Shown piece after piece: positions 44,707-53,988 of a stretch of DNA of 64,000 nucleotides. The notes below the pieces were generated by a model. That model was not told the origin of the DNA. It ran no database searches and was given only the letters and a program-made list of their open reading frames with translations. The stretch is from Streptomyces abyssalis (GTDB lineage Bacteria > Actinomycetota > Actinomycetes > Streptomycetales > Streptomycetaceae). The DNA is taken from NCBI RefSeq assembly GCF_001751365.1, contig NZ_LJGT01000037.1, positions 716,556 to 780,555 on the forward strand, read 5' to 3'. The position numbers were made by a program, and so were the translations under genes. How positions within the stretch are numbered: the first letter of the stretch is position 1; each line of letters starts with the position of its first letter.

Positions 44707-45419
44707 AGTGCTGCCTCCTCGGTACCGGCCAGGATCTCCGCGATGTGTACGGGTCGGGTCGCGGAGCCGCGACGGGTGAGGGTGCCGCCGATGTGCATGA
44801 GGCAGGAGTTGTCCACCGTGCAGACCGCCTCCGCGCCCGTCTCCTCGATGTGGCGGGCCTTGTCCGCGCCCATGGCGGCCGAGACGTCGGCGTTCTTCAC
44901 GGCGAACGTGCCGCCGAATCCGCAGCACTCCTCCGCGCCCTCCAGCTCCACCAGCCGCAGCCCCCGCACGGCCTCCAGCAGCCGGCGCGGCCGGTCGCCG
45001 AGGCCGAGCATCCGCAGGCCGTGGCAGGTGGGGTGGTAGGTGACGGTGTGGGGGTAGTACGCGCCGACGTCCGTCACGCCGAGCACGTCCACGAGGAACT
45101 CCGTGAGCTCGTAGGTGCGGGCCACGGAGCCGGCGGTCGCCTCCGCGTCGATCCGCGGGTAGTTGTCCCGCACCATCGCTGCGCAGGACCCGGAGGGGAC
45201 GACGATGTGGTCGTAGCCGCGGAAGACGTCCGCGTAGCGGCGCGCCAGCGGCACGGCCTCCTTGCGGTAGCCCGTGTTGAACTGCGGCTGCCCGCAGCAG
45301 CTCTGGCCGCCGGGGAAGCCGACCTCGATCCCGAGCCGCTCCAGCAGCGTGACGACGGCCTGGCCCGTTCCGGGGTAGAGCGTGTCGTTGATGCAGGTGA
45401 TGAAGAGTGCGACCCGCAC
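44703..45419 (-). CDS. lutA: Lactate utilisation protein A, (Fe-S)-binding CCG protein
   Basis: 238 residues, GTG 45419 after GAGGG. Two CCG domains: FITCINDTLYPGTGQAVVTL, GGQSCCGQPQFNTGYRKEA, then YHPTCHGLRMLGLGDRPRRL and GAEECCGFGGTFAVKNADVS. First of the three lut genes, 50 nt after rhaB with no terminator between, so it reads as part of the rhaI-rhaEW-rhaB transcript. The biological sense is clear: rhamnose breakdown yields L-lactaldehyde, then L-lactate, which LutABC takes to pyruvate. Confidence 0.94.
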   Translation of the reverse strand: MRVALFITCINDTLYPGTGQAVVTLLERLGIEVGFPGGQSCCGQPQFNTGYRKEAVPLARRYADVFRGYDHIVVPSGSCAAMVRDNYPRIDAEATAGSVARTYELTEFLVDVLGVTDVGAYYPHTVTYHPTCHGLRMLGLGDRPRRLLEAVRGLRLVELEGAEECCGFGGTFAVKNADVSAAMGADKARHIEETGAEAVCTVDNSCLMHIGGTLTRRGSATRPVHIAEILAGTEEAAL

Positions 45420-45469
45420 GGTCCCTCTTCCTCCTCGTCTTGTCTGCGGCCCGTCTCCGGGCGTCTGGT

Positions 45470-46987
45470 TCAGCGGCCTGCCCGGACCGCCGCGGCGGCA
45501 CCGGCCCACTCCTGCGGACTGCCGTGGTCACCGGAGGGCTGGTACGTCCTCAGCGGCAGCGTGTCATACAGGAGCCGCCTGACCAGCCCCGCGTCGTCGC
45601 CGATCACCCCGTGCGCACGGGCCTGCACGGCGACGTTGCCGAGCGCGGCGGCCTCCGCCGGACCCGCGACGACGGGCAACCCGCAGGCGTCGGCGGTGAG
45701 CTGGCACAGCAGCTCGTTGTGCACGCCGCCGCCGACGACGTGCACCACGTCGACCTCGGTGTCCGCGAGGCGCTGGGCGTCCTCGACCGCCAGCCGGTGT
45801 GCGATCGCGAGCGAGTCGAGCACGCACCGGGCCGTCCCGGCGGGGCCGTCAGGTACGGGCCGTCCCGCACGCCGGCACGCCTCGCCGATCCGCTGCGGCA
45901 TCCTGCCGGGGGCGAGGAACTCCGGATCGCCCGCGTCCACGACGGACCTCAGGGGTGTGCGGGAGCCCGCGTCGCGCAGCAGCGGCTCGAACTCCTGCGG
46001 GCTGCCTGCCGATTCCCAGGAGCGCATGCACTCCTGCAGCAGCCACAGGCCCATGATGTTGCGGAGGTAGCGGACGGTCCCGTCGACGCCGAGTTCGTTG
46101 GTGAAGTTCGCGCGCCTGCTCTCCTCGGTCAGTACGGGCTCCGCCAGCTCCAGCCCGGCCAGCGACCAGGTGCCGGTGGCGATGTAGGCGAAACGGCCGC
46201 TGCGGGCCGGCACCGCGGCGACCGCCGACGCGGTGTCGTGCGAGCCGACGGCCGTCACCGGGACCGGCCCGTCCAGCCCTGTCTCGTCGAGTACCTCCGG
46301 CAGGAGCTCCCCGGCCGCGTCCCCGGGACGGCGCAGCGGCGGGAACAGGGACAGGGGCACACCGGCGGCCTCGGCGACCGTCTGCGACCAGTCGCGTGTG
46401 CGCGGGTCGATGAGCTGCGTCGTGGAGGCGTTGGTCAGCTCGGTGCCGCGCACACCCGTCAGCCAGTACGAGATCAGATCCGGTATGAGCAACAGCGCCC
46501 GCGCGGCAGCGAGTTGAGCGGAATCACGGGCCGCGCCGAGCTGGTACACCGTGTTGAAGGGGAGGTACTGCAGGCCCGTGTGCGCGTACAGCTCCTGCGG
46601 CGGGAGAGTCTCCGCGAGGCGGCCGGCCATCCCCTCGGTGCGGGCGTCCCGGTAGTGGACCGGGTTGCCCAGCAGTACGCCGTCGGCGTCCAGCAGTCCG
46701 TAGTCCACCGCCCACGAGTCCACACCCACCGACGCCACGGGCCCGGCCCGGCGGAGCCCGTCGAGCACGCCCTGGTGGAGCGCGAGTATGTCCCAGTGCA
46801 GCGTTCCGCCCGTACGCACCGGCCTGTTGGGGAAGCGGTGCACCTCCCGCAGCTCCAGCGAGTCCGGCCCGACGGCGCCGGTCATGACCCGTCCGCTGGA
46901 CGCACCGAGATCGACGGCGGCGAACCGGGCCGCGGTGCGCCGCGACGACGCCGGGTGCGCGGTCGATGCGGAAGGGGCAGGTGACAC
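45470..46987 (-). CDS. rhaB: Rhamnulokinase
   Basis: 505 residues, GTG 46987. A FGGY-type sugar kinase: N-terminal phosphate-1 loop AAVDLGASSGRVMTG, WDILALHQGVLDGLRRAG, SVGVDSWAVDYGLLDADG, a catalytic Asp in the GVDSWAVDYG region, PVTAVGSHDTASAVAAVPA, and C-terminal VHVVGGGVHNELLCQLTADA. It phosphorylates L-rhamnulose to L-rhamnulose-1-phosphate. Length matches RhaB. It lies 98 nt after the aldolase/dehydrogenase gene and 50 nt before lutA. Confidence 0.94.
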   Translation of the reverse strand: MSPAPSASTAHPASSRRTAARFAAVDLGASSGRVMTGAVGPDSLELREVHRFPNRPVRTGGTLHWDILALHQGVLDGLRRAGPVASVGVDSWAVDYGLLDADGVLLGNPVHYRDARTEGMAGRLAETLPPQELYAHTGLQYLPFNTVYQLGAARDSAQLAAARALLLIPDLISYWLTGVRGTELTNASTTQLIDPRTRDWSQTVAEAAGVPLSLFPPLRRPGDAAGELLPEVLDETGLDGPVPVTAVGSHDTASAVAAVPARSGRFAYIATGTWSLAGLELAEPVLTEESRRANFTNELGVDGTVRYLRNIMGLWLLQECMRSWESAGSPQEFEPLLRDAGSRTPLRSVVDAGDPEFLAPGRMPQRIGEACRRAGRPVPDGPAGTARCVLDSLAIAHRLAVEDAQRLADTEVDVVHVVGGGVHNELLCQLTADACGLPVVAGPAEAAALGNVAVQARAHGVIGDDAGLVRRLLYDTLPLRTYQPSGDHGSPQEWAGAAAAVRAGR

Positions 46988-47085
46988 GGCGGCTGGTCCT
47001 CGGGGTCGGGCCCTCGCGGTCCGGGCGGTGGGCGATGGTCGGGCGATGGGCATTGGGCGGTGGACGGTGGCGTGCGGCGGGACGC

Positions 47086-49131
47086 TCAGCGCAGGAACGC
47101 GGCCGGCACGCCCGCGTCGACGGGGATGTGCAGCCCGGTGGTGTGGCTCAGATCGCCTCCCGTGAGGGCGAAGACGGCGTTCGCGACGTGCTCGGGCAGC
47201 ACCTCCCGCTTCAGCAGCGTCCGCTGGGCGTAGAACTCGCCGAGCTTCTCCTCGGGCACGCCGTAGACCGCCGCGCGCTGCGCGCCCCAGCCGCCCGCGA
47301 AGATCCCCGAACCCCGTACGACACCGTCCGGGTTGACGCCGTTGACGCGGATGCCCAGCTCGCCGAGCTCGGCGGCCAGAAGCCGGACCTGGTGCGCCTG
47401 GTCGGCCTTGGCCGCGCCGTAGGCGATGTTGTCCGGCCCCGCGAACACGCCGTTCTTGGAGGCGATGTAGACGATGTCGCCGCCCAGTCCCTGCGCCTTC
47501 ATCACCCGGGCACCCTCACGGGAGGCCAGGAAGGAGCCGCGGGCCATGATGCGGTGCTGCGTGTCCCAGTCGTCCGCGCTGGTCTCCAGCAGCGGCCTGG
47601 AGAGGGAGATGCCCGCGTTGTTGACGACGAGATCGACCCCGCCGAAGGCGAGCGCGGCCGCACGGAAGGCCGCCGCGATCTCCTCCTCGGACGTGACGTC
47701 GACCGCGGCGGCGACGGCCTTGTCCGGGCCGCCCAGCTCGGCTGCGACCTCCTCGGCGCTCTGTGTGTTCCGGTCGGCGACGACGACGCACGCACCTTCC
47801 GCGGACAGCCGGTGTGCGATGGCCCGCCCGATGCCCGAGGCGGCGCCCGTCACCAGCGCGACACGCGTCGCCAGCGGCCTGGGCGGAGGCATCCGGCGCA
47901 GTTTCGCCTCCTCCAGCTCCCAGTACTCGATGCGGAACTTCTCCGACTCGGGGATGGGGGAGTAGGAGGAGACGGCTTCGGCACCGTGCATCACATTGAT
48001 CGCGTTGAGGTAGAACTCGCCCGCCACGCGGGCCGTCTGCTTGTCCTTGCCGAAGGAGAACATCCCCACGCCCGGGACCAGCACGACCGCCGGGTCGGCG
48101 CCGCGCATGGGCGGCGAGTCAGGGCCCGCGTGCCGTTCGTAGTAGGCGCGGTAGCCCTCGCGGTACTCCTCGTGCAGCTCCCGCAGCCTGGCCTCGGCCT
48201 CCTCCAGGGGAGCCGCGGCGGGCAGGTCGAGGACGAGCGGGGAGACCTTCGTCCGCAGGAAGTGGTCCGGGCAGGAGGTGCCGAGCGCCGCGAGCCGCTG
48301 ATGCTCCTCGCGGGAGAGGAAGTCCAGCACCGCCCCTGAGTCGTCGAAGTGGCCGATCTGCGGCCGGTCCGCCGAGGCCAGCCCCCGGATCAGCGGTGCC
48401 AGCGCGGCGGCACGCTCCCGCCGCTCCTGGCGCGGTAGCGGCCCGAATCCCTCCAGAACGGGGCCGAACGGCTCCGGCCTTCCACGCTCGGCGAGGAAGC
48501 GGGCCGCCGTGCCGATGATGTGCAGCGAGTTGCGTTCGCACTCGTCGCTCGAATCGCCCCATGCGGTGATGCCGTGGCCGCCCAGCACGCACCCGACGGC
48601 CCCCGGGTTGTCCTCCTTGACGGCGGCGATGTCCAGGCCCAGCTGGAAGCCGGGGCGCCGCCAGGGCACCCACACCACGCTGTCGCCGAAGCAGTCGCGG
48701 GTCAGCTTCTCCCCGTCGGCGGCGCAGGCCAGAGCGATCCCGGAGTCGGGGTGGAGATGGTCGACGTGCGGTGCGTCGAGCAGGCCGTGCATGGCCGTGT
48801 CGATGGAGGGCGCAGCCCCGCCCTTGCCGTGGAGGCAGTGGTCGAAGGCGGCGACCATCTCGTCCTCGCGGCCGACACCCGGGTAGACGCCCTTCAGCGC
48901 GCGCAGCCGGTCCAGTCGCAGCGCGGCCAGGCCCTCGCCGGTGAGGGTGCCGAGGTCGCCGCCGGAGCCCTTGACCCACAGCAGTTCGGTGTCCTGCCCG
49001 GTGACGGGGTCGGCGGCGAGACCCTTGGCCGAAGTGTTGCCACCGGCGTAGTTGGTGTTGCGCGGGTCGGCGCCGAGGCGGTGCGAGCGTGCCAGCAGTT
49101 CGCCGACCGTGTCGTGCTGTCGTGCCGTCAT
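47086..49131 (-). CDS. rhaEW: Bifunctional rhamnulose-1-phosphate aldolase / L-lactaldehyde dehydrogenase
   Basis: 681 residues, ATG 49131. The N-terminal class II aldolase domain (about 1-400) has zinc-site histidines in HVDHLHPDSGIALACA and GGHGITAWG. A short-chain dehydrogenase domain follows from about 420: NAD motif VTGAASGIGRA (425-431), NNAGISLS, and the active-site region IASKNGV with YGAAK near 570. The fusion splits rhamnulose-1-phosphate into DHAP and L-lactaldehyde and oxidises the latter to L-lactate, as in Bacillus RhaEW. It is the second gene of the operon, 6 nt after rhaI. Confidence 0.93.
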   Translation of the reverse strand: MTARQHDTVGELLARSHRLGADPRNTNYAGGNTSAKGLAADPVTGQDTELLWVKGSGGDLGTLTGEGLAALRLDRLRALKGVYPGVGREDEMVAAFDHCLHGKGGAAPSIDTAMHGLLDAPHVDHLHPDSGIALACAADGEKLTRDCFGDSVVWVPWRRPGFQLGLDIAAVKEDNPGAVGCVLGGHGITAWGDSSDECERNSLHIIGTAARFLAERGRPEPFGPVLEGFGPLPRQERRERAAALAPLIRGLASADRPQIGHFDDSGAVLDFLSREEHQRLAALGTSCPDHFLRTKVSPLVLDLPAAAPLEEAEARLRELHEEYREGYRAYYERHAGPDSPPMRGADPAVVLVPGVGMFSFGKDKQTARVAGEFYLNAINVMHGAEAVSSYSPIPESEKFRIEYWELEEAKLRRMPPPRPLATRVALVTGAASGIGRAIAHRLSAEGACVVVADRNTQSAEEVAAELGGPDKAVAAAVDVTSEEEIAAAFRAAALAFGGVDLVVNNAGISLSRPLLETSADDWDTQHRIMARGSFLASREGARVMKAQGLGGDIVYIASKNGVFAGPDNIAYGAAKADQAHQVRLLAAELGELGIRVNGVNPDGVVRGSGIFAGGWGAQRAAVYGVPEEKLGEFYAQRTLLKREVLPEHVANAVFALTGGDLSHTTGLHIPVDAGVPAAFLR

Positions 49132-49137
49132 GCTGAA

Positions 49138-50310
49138 CTACGCTCCCCAGCCTGCTTGTTGGCCGCCCTTGCGTTCCTCGGTGATCCTCTGCGCCCATCC
49201 GGAGCGGTGGTACGCGGCGACGGGGTCGGCGTCGCGGCCGCTCTCCTCGCGCACCTGGGCGAGTAGCGGCCGTACGTCGGTGTTGTAGGCGTCCATCAGC
49301 ACCGCGTTGGCGCCGAGCACGTCACCGGACAGCTGAGCGCTCTCCAGGGCGCCGCGGTCCACGAGCAGGGCCTTCGCCGTGGCCTCCTGCACGTTCATCA
49401 CGGAGCGGATGATGGCGGGGATCTTCGGCTCGATGTTGTGGCACTGGTCGAGCATGAAGGCGATCCCGGCGGCGTCGTCCATGCCGCCGCCGCGTATCAC
49501 CTCGCACATGATGCGGAAGAGCTGGAACGGGTCGGCGGCGCCGACCATCAGGTCGTCGTCCGCGTAGAAGCGGGAGTTGAAGTCGAAGCCGCCCAGCTTC
49601 CCCTCGCGCAGCAGGAGCGCGACGATGAACTCGATGTTGGTGCCCGGCGCGTGGTGCCCGGTGTCGACCACGACCTGTGCCTTCGGGCCGAGCTTCAGGC
49701 AGTGGGCGTAGGCGGTGCCCCAGTCGGGAACGTCCGTGGTGTAGAAGGCCGGTTCGAAGAACTTGTACTCCAGCAGCATCCGCTGGCCCTCGCCCAGCCG
49801 GTCCCGTACCGCCGTGAGCGCCTCGGCGAGCCTGTCCTGACGGGCCCGGATGTCGTCCTGGCCGGGGTAGTTGGTGCCGTCGGCGAACCACAGCTTCAGG
49901 TCGCGGGAGCCGGTCGCGTCCATGATGTCCACGCACTCCAGCAGGTGGCCCAGGGCCTTGCGGCGGACCGCCGCGTCGGGGTGGGTGACCGACCCGAGCT
50001 TGTAGTCGTCGTCCTGGAAGACGTTGGAGTTGACGGTGCCGAGGCCCAGCCCGCGCTCCTTCGCGTACGAGGCCAGCGCGCCGTAGTCCTCCACCTTGTC
50101 CCAGGGGATGTGCAGCGCCACGGTGGGCGCGACTCCGGTGTGCTCGTGTACGCGGGCGGCGTCGTCCAGCTTCTCCTCGGGGGTGCGCGGCACCCCCGCC
50201 TGCGCGAACACCTTGAAGCGGGTTCCGGAGTTCGCGTACGCCCACGAGGGAGTCTCGATCCGCTGTGCGGTGAGAGCGGCCCTGACGGCCGCCCGGTCCG
50301 GCTCTGACAT
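49138..50310 (-). CDS. rhaI: L-rhamnose isomerase (RhaI/Pseudomonas type)
   Basis: 390 residues, ATG 50310 with GGAGGAG upstream. A metal-dependent TIM-barrel isomerase: [91 protein letters not shown], and [19 protein letters not shown], carrying the Glu, Asp and His metal ligands. It converts L-rhamnose to L-rhamnulose. First gene of the left-arm operon, behind a LacI-type operator/promoter at 50371-50414. Confidence 0.95.
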   Translation of the reverse strand: MSEPDRAAVRAALTAQRIETPSWAYANSGTRFKVFAQAGVPRTPEEKLDDAARVHEHTGVAPTVALHIPWDKVEDYGALASYAKERGLGLGTVNSNVFQDDDYKLGSVTHPDAAVRRKALGHLLECVDIMDATGSRDLKLWFADGTNYPGQDDIRARQDRLAEALTAVRDRLGEGQRMLLEYKFFEPAFYTTDVPDWGTAYAHCLKLGPKAQVVVDTGHHAPGTNIEFIVALLLREGKLGGFDFNSRFYADDDLMVGAADPFQLFRIMCEVIRGGGMDDAAGIAFMLDQCHNIEPKIPAIIRSVMNVQEATAKALLVDRGALESAQLSGDVLGANAVLMDAYNTDVRPLLAQVREESGRDADPVAAYHRSGWAQRITEERKGGQQAGWGA

Positions 50311-50370
50311 GCGTCTCCTCCGTGTGGCACGGCGGGTTCGGGCCGGGGCCCGCCCGATCCCGCCGTGCCA

Positions 50371-50414
50371 TGAAACGTTTCAGGAAAGCTACTTGCGCAG
50401 GTGACCGCCGTCAA
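50371..50414 (-). promoter_or_regulatory. rhaI promoter with overlapping LacI-type operator
   Basis: On the minus strand, TTGACG (50409-50414), 17-nt spacer, TAGCTT (50386-50391). The perfect palindrome TGAAACGTTTCA (50371-50382) begins 3 nt past the -10, covering the expected start point. Repressor binding there would block transcription. The same design recurs at 53733-53790 and 53829-53883. Confidence 0.8.
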
Positions 50415-50447
50415 TAGCCCAGTGCCCCGGGGCCGCACGGCGGGGTC

Positions 50448-53400
50448 TCATCCGCCGTCCGACACGAACCGGTGCGTGCCCGAACCGGCCTCGAACACGG
50501 CGCAACCCTGCCGGGCGTGCAGGAATCGCGCTCCCCGCGCGCTCACGGCCGAAGGGTCCGCGGCCGGTACCCACACCTCGCCGGTGGTGTTGGGCGGCAG
50601 GACGACGGTGAGGCGGAAACGGTCCCCGGGGTCGAGGGTCCAGTGGGTGCGGACCGGTCCGTAGAGCGTGTCGTGCCTGGCGTCCACCCTGCGTACTCCG
50701 CCGCCGGGCCGCGGCCGCACCAGCGTCCTGCGGAATCCCGGTTCGGCCGGTGCGATCCCCGCCAGGTTCCGGTACATCCACTCGCCCACGCAGCCGTAGG
50801 CGTAGTGGTTGAAGGAGTTCATCCCCACGTCCTGGAAGCTGCCGTCGGGTCTGATCGAATCCCACCGCTCCCACATCGTCGTCGAGCCCTTGTCGATCTG
50901 ATAGCCCCAGGAAGGGAACGTGCGCCGGTGCAGCAGGCGGTGGGCGAGGTCCGTGTGCCCCGTCCCGGTCAGCGCGGGCAGCAGTCGGGGAGTGCCCAGG
51001 AAGCCCGTGGACAGGTGCCCGCCGCGGGCCTCGATCAGTTCCACGAGACGGTCCGCCGCCGCGCGCCGCGCCGCCGCCGTCGGCAGCAGGTCCATCGAGA
51101 GCGCCAGCACGTATGCGGTCTGGGTGTCGCCCTTGATCCGGCCGTTCCCGTCCACGTACGCGGCGTCGAACGCGTCCCTGATCCGCCGGTGAAGCCTCTC
51201 GTACGGGCCGGAGTCCTCCTCCAGCACCCGGGCGGTTTCCGCGACGAGCCCGGTGACGTGGGCGAAGCAGGCGGTGCCGATGACGTCCTTGGGGGTCTCG
51301 TCGTCGACGTTGAGCCAGTCTCCGTACCCCTCGGCGGGCCGCAGAAGCCCGTCGCTGTGCTCCTGGAGGTACGCGATCCACCGGCGCATCGCCGGCCAGT
51401 TCTCGCGCAGCACGCGCACGTCCCCGTACGCCTGGTGCAGCGCCCAGGGCACCGTCACACCCGCGTCGCCCCATCCGGCGACGCCCTTGCCGAGCGGGCC
51501 GGCGAAGGGTGCCACGTCAGGGTAGGCGCCGTTCTCGTCCTGCCCGTCGCGCAGGTCCTGGAGCCACTTGGTGAGGAAGCGCGCGGACTCCATGGTGTAG
51601 GCGGCGGTGGGGGAGAAGACGTTGATGTCGCCCGACCAGCCGAGCCTCTCGTCGCGTGCCGGAGTGTCGGTGGGGACCGAGAGGAAGTTGCCGCGCTGGC
51701 CCCAAGTGATGTTGGCGTGGAGCTTGTTGAGCATCGGGTCGTCGGTGGAGAAGTCCATCGTGAACGGGGCGGCCGTGTGCATCACCAGGCCGGTGACCGC
51801 GTCGCGCGGCGGCCTTCCGGGCCAGCCGGTGACCTCGGCGTAGCGGAATCCGTGGAAGGTGAACCGCGGCTCGTAGGTCTCCCGTCCGCTCCCGTTCAGC
51901 GTGAAGGTGTCGACGGCGCGGGCGGTGCGGAGATTGGCGACGTAGAGGGCACCGTCCTGGTCGAGGACCTCCCCGTGCCGCACGTGGATCCGCCGGCCGG
52001 TCTCGCCGCCCTCGACGGTCAGGCGCAGGCAGCCGACCATGTTCTGGCCGAAGTCGAACAGGAAGACGCCGGGGCGTACTTCGGTGGTCCTCTCCGGTGA
52101 GATCTCCTTCATCACCCGGGTCGGTGCGTCCGTCATCGCGACGACGGCCGGGCCGTCACTTCCGGGGCGGGCACCGGAAGGGACCGCGGGCTCCCAGTGC
52201 GCGTCGTCGAATCCGGGCTCCCTCCAGCCCGGGGTCTCGGCGCGGGCGTCGTACTGCTCGCCCATCACGAGGTCGGCCGTCACCAGCGGCCCTCTCGCGG
52301 CCCGCCACTGCGCGTCGGTGCCGACACGGGTGGTGCGGCCGTCCTCGTGGACGATCTCCAACTGGGCCAGCAGCGCGGGGTGTTCGCCGTACTGGTGCTG
52401 TCCGAACCAGCCGACGTTCCCGGCGTACCAGCCCGGCGCGAGAGTCACCGCGAGGGCGTTGTCACCCTGCCGCAGCGCCTCGGTGACGTCGTAGGTCCGG
52501 TACGCCACGCGCTTGCCGTAGTCCGTCCAGCCGGGGGTGAGCCGGTCCTCGCCGACGCGGACGCCGTTGATGTGTGCCTCGTAGAGCCCGAGCGCGGTGG
52601 CATGGAGGCGTGCCCTGGCCACGCGCCGGGCGGGGAGCCGGAAGGAGCGGCGCAGCTGCGCGGGCGACTGTTCCGGACGCACCTTGCCCCAGGGGTCCTC
52701 GCCCCAGGCGGCGGCCCTCCGGGCGTGTGGCCAGGCGCTGTCGTCGTAGCCGGGGGAGCGCCAGTCGCCGGCGGGCTCCCCGTCCGTGGACCTCCAGGTC
52801 GCGTCGGTGGAGAACCGCTCGGTGCCGTCGCCGGTGGTCACCTCCAGTACGGCCAGCAGACCGGCCGGCGACGCCTCGGAGTTGACCGCCTCGAGCGCCA
52901 GCGTGTTGGCACCGGGGCGCAGTTCGCGGGTGACGTCGAGCAGCGCCGGCCTGCTCCAGCCCTTCTGCACCGGCAGGGCGTCACGGGAGGCGACCTCGGT
53001 CCCGTTGACGTAGGCGGTGAAGCCGTTGTCGGCGGCGACGACGAGCCGCGCCGCACGCACCGTTCCGGATATCCCGGTGCTGCCGCGGAACCAGCGGGTG
53101 CCGGCCGGTGCCCGGGAGGACGGGTCGCCCTCGGGGAACCAGATCCACCCGGTCCCCTCCAGCGCGGGCGGCGCGACGAGGGAGGGCGGCGCAGTGATCC
53201 ACTCCGAGCGCCACTGTGCGGCGTCCATCAGCCCGGTCTCCCACCAGGACGGCGCCGACCAGGGCGAGGGCCCTCCCTCCCCGCCCCACACGCGCACCGA
53301 CCAGTGGTAGCGCGTGCGGGGCTCCAGGCGCGGTCCGCCGTACGGCACGAGGACCGAATCTCGCGAGGTGACCCTGCCGCTGTCCCACACGTCGGGGTCG

Positions 53401-53681
53401 GAGAGGCGGCCGGGGCTCGTGGCCACACGGATGCGGTAGGCCTGCTGGAGGCGGTCCGGCAGCCGTGAGCCGAGGCGCCAGGTGAACCGGGGACGCGGGG
53501 CGTCGAGGCCGAGCGGCCGGTCCGCGTACTCCGTCGTCGTGGCGGTGACGTGGAGTCCTCCGCCGCCTGCTTCCCCGACGCCGGTGCCGGCGGCGACGGC
53601 GGCCGGGGAGCTCGTTCCCAGTGCTGTCGCGGACATGCCGGAGACGGTCGCGGTCGCGAGCAGATGACGTCTGCTGATCAA
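50448..53681 (-). CDS. Secreted alpha-L-rhamnosidase (GH78)
   Basis: About 1077 residues. TTG 53681 is chosen because GGAGGTG precedes it and the signal SRRHLLATATVSGMSATALG (Tat-like twin arginine) follows directly. N-terminal beta domains (PRPRFTWRLGSRLPDRLQQA, LPARRVARARLHATALGLYE) lead to the (alpha/alpha)6 catalytic domain: TPARDERLGWSGDINVFSPT with the catalytic acid, GWGDAGVTVPWALHQAYGD, GSTTMWERWDSIRPDGSFQD with the second Glu, and NHYAYGCVGEWMYRNLAGI. It frees terminal L-rhamnose from glycosides or plant polymers outside the cell and supplies the importer. Own promoter and operator. Confidence 0.94.
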   Translation of the reverse strand: MISRRHLLATATVSGMSATALGTSSPAAVAAGTGVGEAGGGGLHVTATTTEYADRPLGLDAPRPRFTWRLGSRLPDRLQQAYRIRVATSPGRLSDPDVWDSGRVTSRDSVLVPYGGPRLEPRTRYHWSVRVWGGEGGPSPWSAPSWWETGLMDAAQWRSEWITAPPSLVAPPALEGTGWIWFPEGDPSSRAPAGTRWFRGSTGISGTVRAARLVVAADNGFTAYVNGTEVASRDALPVQKGWSRPALLDVTRELRPGANTLALEAVNSEASPAGLLAVLEVTTGDGTERFSTDATWRSTDGEPAGDWRSPGYDDSAWPHARRAAAWGEDPWGKVRPEQSPAQLRRSFRLPARRVARARLHATALGLYEAHINGVRVGEDRLTPGWTDYGKRVAYRTYDVTEALRQGDNALAVTLAPGWYAGNVGWFGQHQYGEHPALLAQLEIVHEDGRTTRVGTDAQWRAARGPLVTADLVMGEQYDARAETPGWREPGFDDAHWEPAVPSGARPGSDGPAVVAMTDAPTRVMKEISPERTTEVRPGVFLFDFGQNMVGCLRLTVEGGETGRRIHVRHGEVLDQDGALYVANLRTARAVDTFTLNGSGRETYEPRFTFHGFRYAEVTGWPGRPPRDAVTGLVMHTAAPFTMDFSTDDPMLNKLHANITWGQRGNFLSVPTDTPARDERLGWSGDINVFSPTAAYTMESARFLTKWLQDLRDGQDENGAYPDVAPFAGPLGKGVAGWGDAGVTVPWALHQAYGDVRVLRENWPAMRRWIAYLQEHSDGLLRPAEGYGDWLNVDDETPKDVIGTACFAHVTGLVAETARVLEEDSGPYERLHRRIRDAFDAAYVDGNGRIKGDTQTAYVLALSMDLLPTAAARRAAADRLVELIEARGGHLSTGFLGTPRLLPALTGTGHTDLAHRLLHRRTFPSWGYQIDKGSTTMWERWDSIRPDGSFQDVGMNSFNHYAYGCVGEWMYRNLAGIAPAEPGFRRTLVRPRPGGGVRRVDARHDTLYGPVRTHWTLDPGDRFRLTVVLPPNTTGEVWVPAADPSAVSARGARFLHARQGCAVFEAGSGTHRFVSDGG

Positions 53682-53732
53682 TGTGCACCTCCTGTGGCGG
53701 CGCCACCTCGGTGGACGCCGGGTTGGTGAGGG

Positions 53733-53790
53733 GCAAAACGTTTCAACCGAGCGGCGCCAGGAACGTAGAGCCACCGGCCGCGGGCGTCAA
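53733..53790 (-). promoter_or_regulatory. Rhamnosidase promoter and LacI-type operator
   Basis: Minus strand: TTGACG (53785-53790), 17-nt spacer, TACGTT (53762-53767). The operator TTGAAACGTTTTGC (53733-53746) lies about 9-22 nt past the expected start point. It matches the rhaI palindrome except at one outer half-site position. The divergent rhaT promoter lies 39 nt away. Confidence 0.75.
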
Positions 53791-53828
53791 TGGCGCCGGT
53801 GCGAAGGCACTTGCCTGGAGCGTGACCC

Positions 53829-53883
53829 TTGACGCGCCTGAGGTGCGGGGCTAGCTTCCCCGAAAGCTCGTTGAAACATTTCA
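53829..53883 (+). promoter_or_regulatory. rhaT-operon promoter and LacI-type operator
   Basis: Plus strand: TTGACG (53829-53834), 17-nt spacer, TAGCTT (53852-53857), identical hexamers to the rhaI promoter. The operator TGAAACATTTCA (53872-53883) lies just downstream of the expected start point, with one substitution relative to the perfect site. A further TTTCA follows at 53884-53888. The leader to the ATG at 53989 is about 125 nt. Confidence 0.78.
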
Positions 53884-53988
53884 TTTCAGAGCAGGCTCCC
53901 GCCCCACCGGCACCCGCCGCACCGGGATCACGCCCCGGCCCCACGCCGCGTGTCCGGGCCGCGGTCAGCAGCACAGGAGGAGCAGGAC

